In this document: piece after piece, positions 59,751 through 64,000 of the stretch
How positions within the stretch are numbered: the first letter of the stretch is position 1
How the letters are laid out: each line of letters opens with the position of its first letter
Source: Stratiolaelaps scimitus
Taxonomy: Eukaryota > Arthropoda > Arachnida > Mesostigmata > Laelapidae
DNA length: 64,000 nucleotides
NCBI GenBank assembly: GCA_019614645.1
Contig: JABWDB010000008.1
Coordinates: 2,914,001 to 2,978,000 of the forward strand
Direction: 5' to 3'
The notes under the pieces: generated by a model
Databases searched by the model: none
Told to the model about the DNA's origin: nothing
The model's input: the letters and a program-made list of their open reading frames with translations, nothing else
Translations under genes and position numbers: made by a program

Positions 59751-62700
59751 GTAATAATGATAATCATAATAGAAGGTAGAGCCAAACGGGTAGAGTTGGT
59801 ACATTTTTAACTAAGCATGGTGGTTAGTGACATTATGGAAACGCAACCTTTAAGGGCTGCGGGAACACAATGTAAATGAGGCAGCGTTGAAAAGCCCCGG
59901 GGTCACAGCTTGTCCACGCAGCCTGTGACAACCTATAAGATCGTTAATGATGTCAACAGGGTGTGTACCGCTAAAGATGCTCACAGTTATTTGGCGTGTT
60001 CCGATTATTAGTTAGCCCATGCGCCGGTTCAGGGAAATTGGTCGACCGATGGACGCAAGCTAAATATGCATTCTAAGCATGTGAGCTATAATAACATGGA
60101 GCTGGAGTGTCCTATGTCGTGTGATGACGAGAAACCTGTAGCTGCTAGCTCACTGCTACATCCACTGCGACTACTATTCGCAGTTCGTAGACGCTCAAAA
60201 ATAAGTCTCGCAACTATAGAGACAATCTGGATGGATGCACTGGACATTTCATGGTTGTACCGTCATCCAGGTGTGAGTTTATTTGAATTTTCAGCTCACC
60301 AAGGGAATCGAAATGAACCTGTTTGATCTGTTTTCCGAGGCATGATTCATTGAACACAAACGATCGCTGAAGGCCGGGTCTGTTTTCGCCAACAATTTTG
60401 GCCCAGAAAATTAATTAGTTCAAAGCGCGTGAGTTATATCGTCAATATTATATTGGCAACTCTACGAAATGTGAATCACCTGCACTGGCATATGTCATAG
60501 CAGTGTGTCGTGATAATAGTAACTACTAATTATCTGATATTGCTATCATAGTGGAGTTTAGTGGTTTATTAGTTTGTTTAGTTTAGTGGTTTATTAGTTT
60601 GTTTAGTTTAGTGGTTTATTAGTTTTTTTGCTTTTTTTTCATTGCTATCGTGCTGAGACATACAATCAAACTACCTCCGTACCCGAACCCCTAGGTTAAC
60701 TTCAGGTTAACCTGAAACAATGATTACCTTCTCTAACACATGTTCCACCAAACCTGGTGAACACATCGAGTTTTGTCATCCTACAGAGCCTAACAGCCTA
60801 CTATGCAGGGATATCTTTCGTCGCCTCACTAGTAACCGCTGTCTGCTTGTCTAACAAAGCAATTAATTGCAGCCTCTTGGCAATCCGCACAGGACCGTCG
60901 GTTACAGAGGGTAATGTCTATTCCTTTCTCTCTCTCTCTCGCTCGCTTCGTTAACCTCTGCCATTTCAGTAATGGACATCACCTACGCTCAAAGATCTAA
61001 TCGAGTTGGCCGAAGAACTAACCAGCGAGCCAACCCCCTAATTGCTACCCCTACATATGATTAACATAAATACAATTCTCTACCCAAATGTCTGTGATGA
61101 TATCAATACTGAGCTACAGGATGATGACAGTTATAATTATCACCATCACTAATAACTAAACGATAACAGTAGCACATTTTGCCACCCGTTAAACGCCATT
61201 ATTATTATTATTATTATGAATATCGGTTTGTCTGGTCACTCACGATGTCGTCATTTTGTTACGTCATCAACACGCTACATTTCCAGTTCCTTGAACACCT
61301 TACCTGCTAGACAGATCTACTCATATAATATATATTTTTACAATATGTCTGCCGCTATATGACCAGCCTGTTCGTATTGACTGGTGCCTCGAGCATCTAG
61401 CAATTCTGTAATGAAATGAGCGAGTAATAGCAACTATTTAGGGAAGTGCGCCAAAAGGCACACACACAGAGATATTCACGTCGAAGACGCCCGACCGCTT
61501 TTTGCTTCTGTTTACATGTTAGACGACGAACACTAACTCGTGGGCTGACCCCGTTCCCAGAGAGCTGTCGGGTTTCTTCTCAACTTCGTTTTTTTTTGAT
61601 AATTCTGAAGTTTTTGCACAAACAAAAATACACACAGACACAGACACACACACGCAAACACATGTGCACATATTCAGGTAGGAGATTCCGTCCATTTTGC
61701 AGAAATAGCAACTGCAGTGGTGCTACTTGTAGCTCTGGTGGAAATTCCGTCTGATCCACCAGAATAACGAAAGCTCTTTTATCTCATACACAAATTCTCA
61801 CACAGACGCGCACGCACACAGACACACACACGTCGTTGTTGTCCTATTAACGAACTTGGCAACGATTGTAATGTGCTAGACGTGATGGATGCGAGCATGT
61901 ATTTTCACGTGAAGCGTGTGTGAGCGACTCTCGTATTTTTGTGACTATAATATATTTCTTATAATACGTACAGCTGAGGCAGTAGATAGGCTAATGAATG
62001 CGTGTTGTTGGCACCACTATTCGGTGCCATTCCACAAAATAGAAACAGACGTGAGGATGAACATCTTAAAATAACCTGATTGGACACACAATCATCAGCA
62101 TGAAACGTTCAAAAGACCTCGCTGTTCAACGTGTACACATTAAGCGGTTGGACGTGCTCCTTATGTACGACATATAACATATATATATATATGGCAGAAA
62201 AAATAGAATATATTGTACACGAGCTGAGCTAACTGTTTTGATATTCAAATTGAAGCCAGATCATTTGTTATATAATAGTGGTTATTACTATTCTTTGTAT
62301 TTCCTACCGAAATCACCTTAGGCATTCTCTTAATCGAATACAACGGTAGCATTGTTTCTGTATATTTGAGATGACCTCGCTTGAGGATATCTCACGAGCG
62401 CAATTTTGATTTGGATTTTCCTTATTATAGAAATCTACCTCTTGTGCGTAGTAATCCGTGGCCAGAACAAAATTGGCTATAAAACTGTTGAGCTGTTAAT
62501 GTGATTTCCATTGATAAGACGTACATGCATAATTATCGACATTAACAATATTCGTCTTATTATTATTATCATTATTATAGTATTACTAAATTAAAAGAAT
62601 GAGCTGTGAATCTCGTGCATGTTGGCTGCTATCCCATTCCTCTGCGGCGTAAACTTGCTTAACATTTCTCATCTTTTTTCTCTCTCTGTCCATCATTACA

Positions 62701-63282
62701 GGTAGACAAGTACCAAGAGTAGGCAGCGATGGTAATAGTCAGGCGACGGACCTTTCCTCGGCCTCCAGACGGGGCTTCGTGCCCTATCCCGCCGCGGTAC
62801 TCGGGGGTCAGCCGAGTCTGTTCCCCCTGTTTCCGGATCCGTTAAATCCACTCTCGGCCCTGACACCACTCGGCGCTGGCCAAATTGGTCAGCCGCTGAA
62901 AGGTCCCCTGGATCTGTCCTTGAACCCGCCAGCACACGACGTCAATGCAGACCTGCGGACGCTCTCGCAAGCTGCCTCAGCCGACTTGGCCTCGCTGGCA
63001 ATCTCTTCTTCATCCTCTTCGGCCTCGGTCCGTCAACAACAGGGACCGCAATCTCTTCAACCAAACTCTGGAAACCTGCTACAGCAGAGCTCATCGGCAC
63101 AGATGAGCGGCGGAGGCGACACAACAGCGCCGAGCTCGACGGAGAACCTCGTTTACGACGATTCAAAACGGTCCTCAAGTAACAGTCAAGAGGGACCCGA
63201 GGTTAGCAGCAGTCAAGAGGTACTCACCTACCAAGATGGCAGTGCGCTAAATAGCAGTAATGTCAGCAGCTCCGAATATTAA
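59291..63282 (+). CDS. InaF-motif single-pass membrane protein, 346 aa, 2 coding exons
   Basis: Exons 59291-59750 and 62702-63282 join in phase across a Gly codon (460+581 nt). Residues about 16-48 are the InaF motif: KKLVRMLTVVAYLLCVSLAA, then ILLSLYYLFLWNP, a basic flank and one transmembrane helix. After it come a Gln-rich region with runs of up to five Gln (about 70-105) and a Ser/Pro/Gln-rich, disordered C-terminus ending in NVSSSEY. Drosophila INAF proteins support the TRP channel in photoreceptors; INAFM1/2 are the vertebrate members, with unknown role. Orthology within the family is not assigned. The start is the first ATG, 5 nt after splice site TTGCAG. Known small INAF proteins are shorter, so the long C-terminal exon is notable. 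Confidence 0.85.
59751..62701 (+). other. InaF-motif gene intron, 2.95 kb
   Basis: It contains a 25-bp minisatellite (60560-60629), (CA)n and CT runs near 61620-61660 and 60930, a (TTA)n run near 61201 and a (TA)n tract near 62179. A stretch with both splice-like ends (60787-60910) is out of phase with the gene and is not annotated as an exon. Confidence 0.7.
60560..60629. repeat. 25-bp minisatellite, about 2.8 copies
   Basis: The unit agtggtttattagtttgtttagttt is repeated at 60560, 60585 and 60610; the third copy is truncated into a T run. Confidence 0.9.
62702..63282 (+). CDS. InaF-motif gene exon 2: Ser/Pro/Gln-rich C-terminus
   Basis: Very strong acceptor (CTTTTTTCTCTCTCTGTCCATCATTACAG). 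The frame runs to TAA 63280-63282. Codon composition is clearly coding (GC-rich third positions against A/T-rich surroundings). The peptide has PLGAGQIGQPLKGPLDLSLN and long Ser runs. It has no known domain. Confidence 0.85.
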
Positions 63283-64000
63283 CACAGGCGCGGTTTTGCA
63301 TCATGTAAAAAACGTATACATCACGTAGACGATCAAGACACGCACGCTTTGCACACAAACAAACAACAAACAAACACACACACACACACTTACTCGCAGA
63401 GTGAGAGCGAGAGAGAGACCGTTTCACTTGCCATCAATAAGTATAAGTAACTAAGTACTACACATCGCGACAATAGAGACTGCATATAGCAACACCACAG
63501 AGAGAGAGGGAGACGTATCGCGGCTCGTTACAGGGCACACGAACACATATTAAAAACTAGACCCTCTCACCAACAGGTTCATGCAGACAGACAGAAATGC
63601 ACATCGTAAGTAAATTGCAATCGAAGAAAAATACTATACAACTGTGTCCAATATCTGCGCTCGAGGGCAGCATCGAGAGATTGATATGCTGGATATGATG
63701 TCTGCCATTGGGTTCTCACAAATGTCGTGAACGCTCGTTCGCTCCGTCCATCGATATGAAGCATGAGATACAGAACTCCGAAGTGAGATAAACGCAGATA
63801 TTGGCTATTGTAGAATTTACACGTGTCAATGGCTGACAGTTCACAGAGATCGAGATGGCAAGGAGAGATGATCGGAGGCGAGTAAATATTAAAAAAAAAA
63901 TAACTTCGTACAATTTTGAAGACTTTCGACTCAAATTATGTGAAGTGGATATCGCTGCTCAATGTGTATGAGATCTGCTATGGATAGCTGCAGTGACATT
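63283..64000 (+). other. InaF-motif gene 3' UTR and downstream
   Basis: Contains CA/AC repeats (about 63358-63390) and GA-rich tracts (63404-63420, 63500-63512). No canonical AATAAA is seen; the poly(A) site may lie beyond the window or use a variant such as TATTAAAAA near 63887. Confidence 0.5.

Overview
The window is eukaryotic nuclear DNA and almost certainly arthropod. Genes are split by GT-AG introns. Long non-coding stretches are full of (TA)n, (TC)n and trinucleotide microsatellites. The proteins are metazoan: an LRR/FN3 receptor, a BTB-BACK protein, PRC1, IFT46 and an InaF-motif protein. The very dense (TA)n tracts, introns from 48 nt to 12 kb and the LINE remnant suggest a chelicerate, perhaps a mesostigmatid mite. 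That guess rests on composition and is not proven.

Five protein-coding genes can be rebuilt exon by exon with consistent splice phases. On the + strand, positions 9801-34834 encode a single-pass leucine-rich-repeat receptor with an FN3 domain (3 coding exons, introns of 10.8 and 11.8 kb, 814 aa). Three minus-strand genes follow in tandem. The first is a BTB-BACK protein with a divergent propeller-like C-terminus (42813 down to 37624). The second is PRC1/Ase1 (49970 down to 46090, 598 aa). The third is IFT46 (56302 down to about 52345). Divergent from IFT46, on the + strand, lies a two-exon InaF-motif membrane protein (59291-63282, 346 aa). The LRR and BTB genes converge tail to tail. The genes do not form one pathway: they are neural adhesion, a possible ubiquitin adaptor, cytokinesis, cilium assembly and a small membrane protein.

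Mobile DNA: a GC-rich LINE fragment opens the window (1-728, minus). tRNA-derived SINE-like copies cluster at 51.3-52.7 kb next to the 3' end of IFT46. A mariner-like C-terminal relic lies near 56.9 kb. Nothing prokaryotic (operon, CRISPR, riboswitch) is present.

The most useful observations are an RFX X-box-like site about 170 bp upstream of the IFT46 start, a one-base frame break in BTB exon 5, the overlap of the IFT46 3' end with SINE-like sequence, a 14-bp-stem hairpin just inside an IFT46 intron, and a candidate 59-residue single-pass membrane microprotein at 8241-8420. I found no convincing new multi-gene system.
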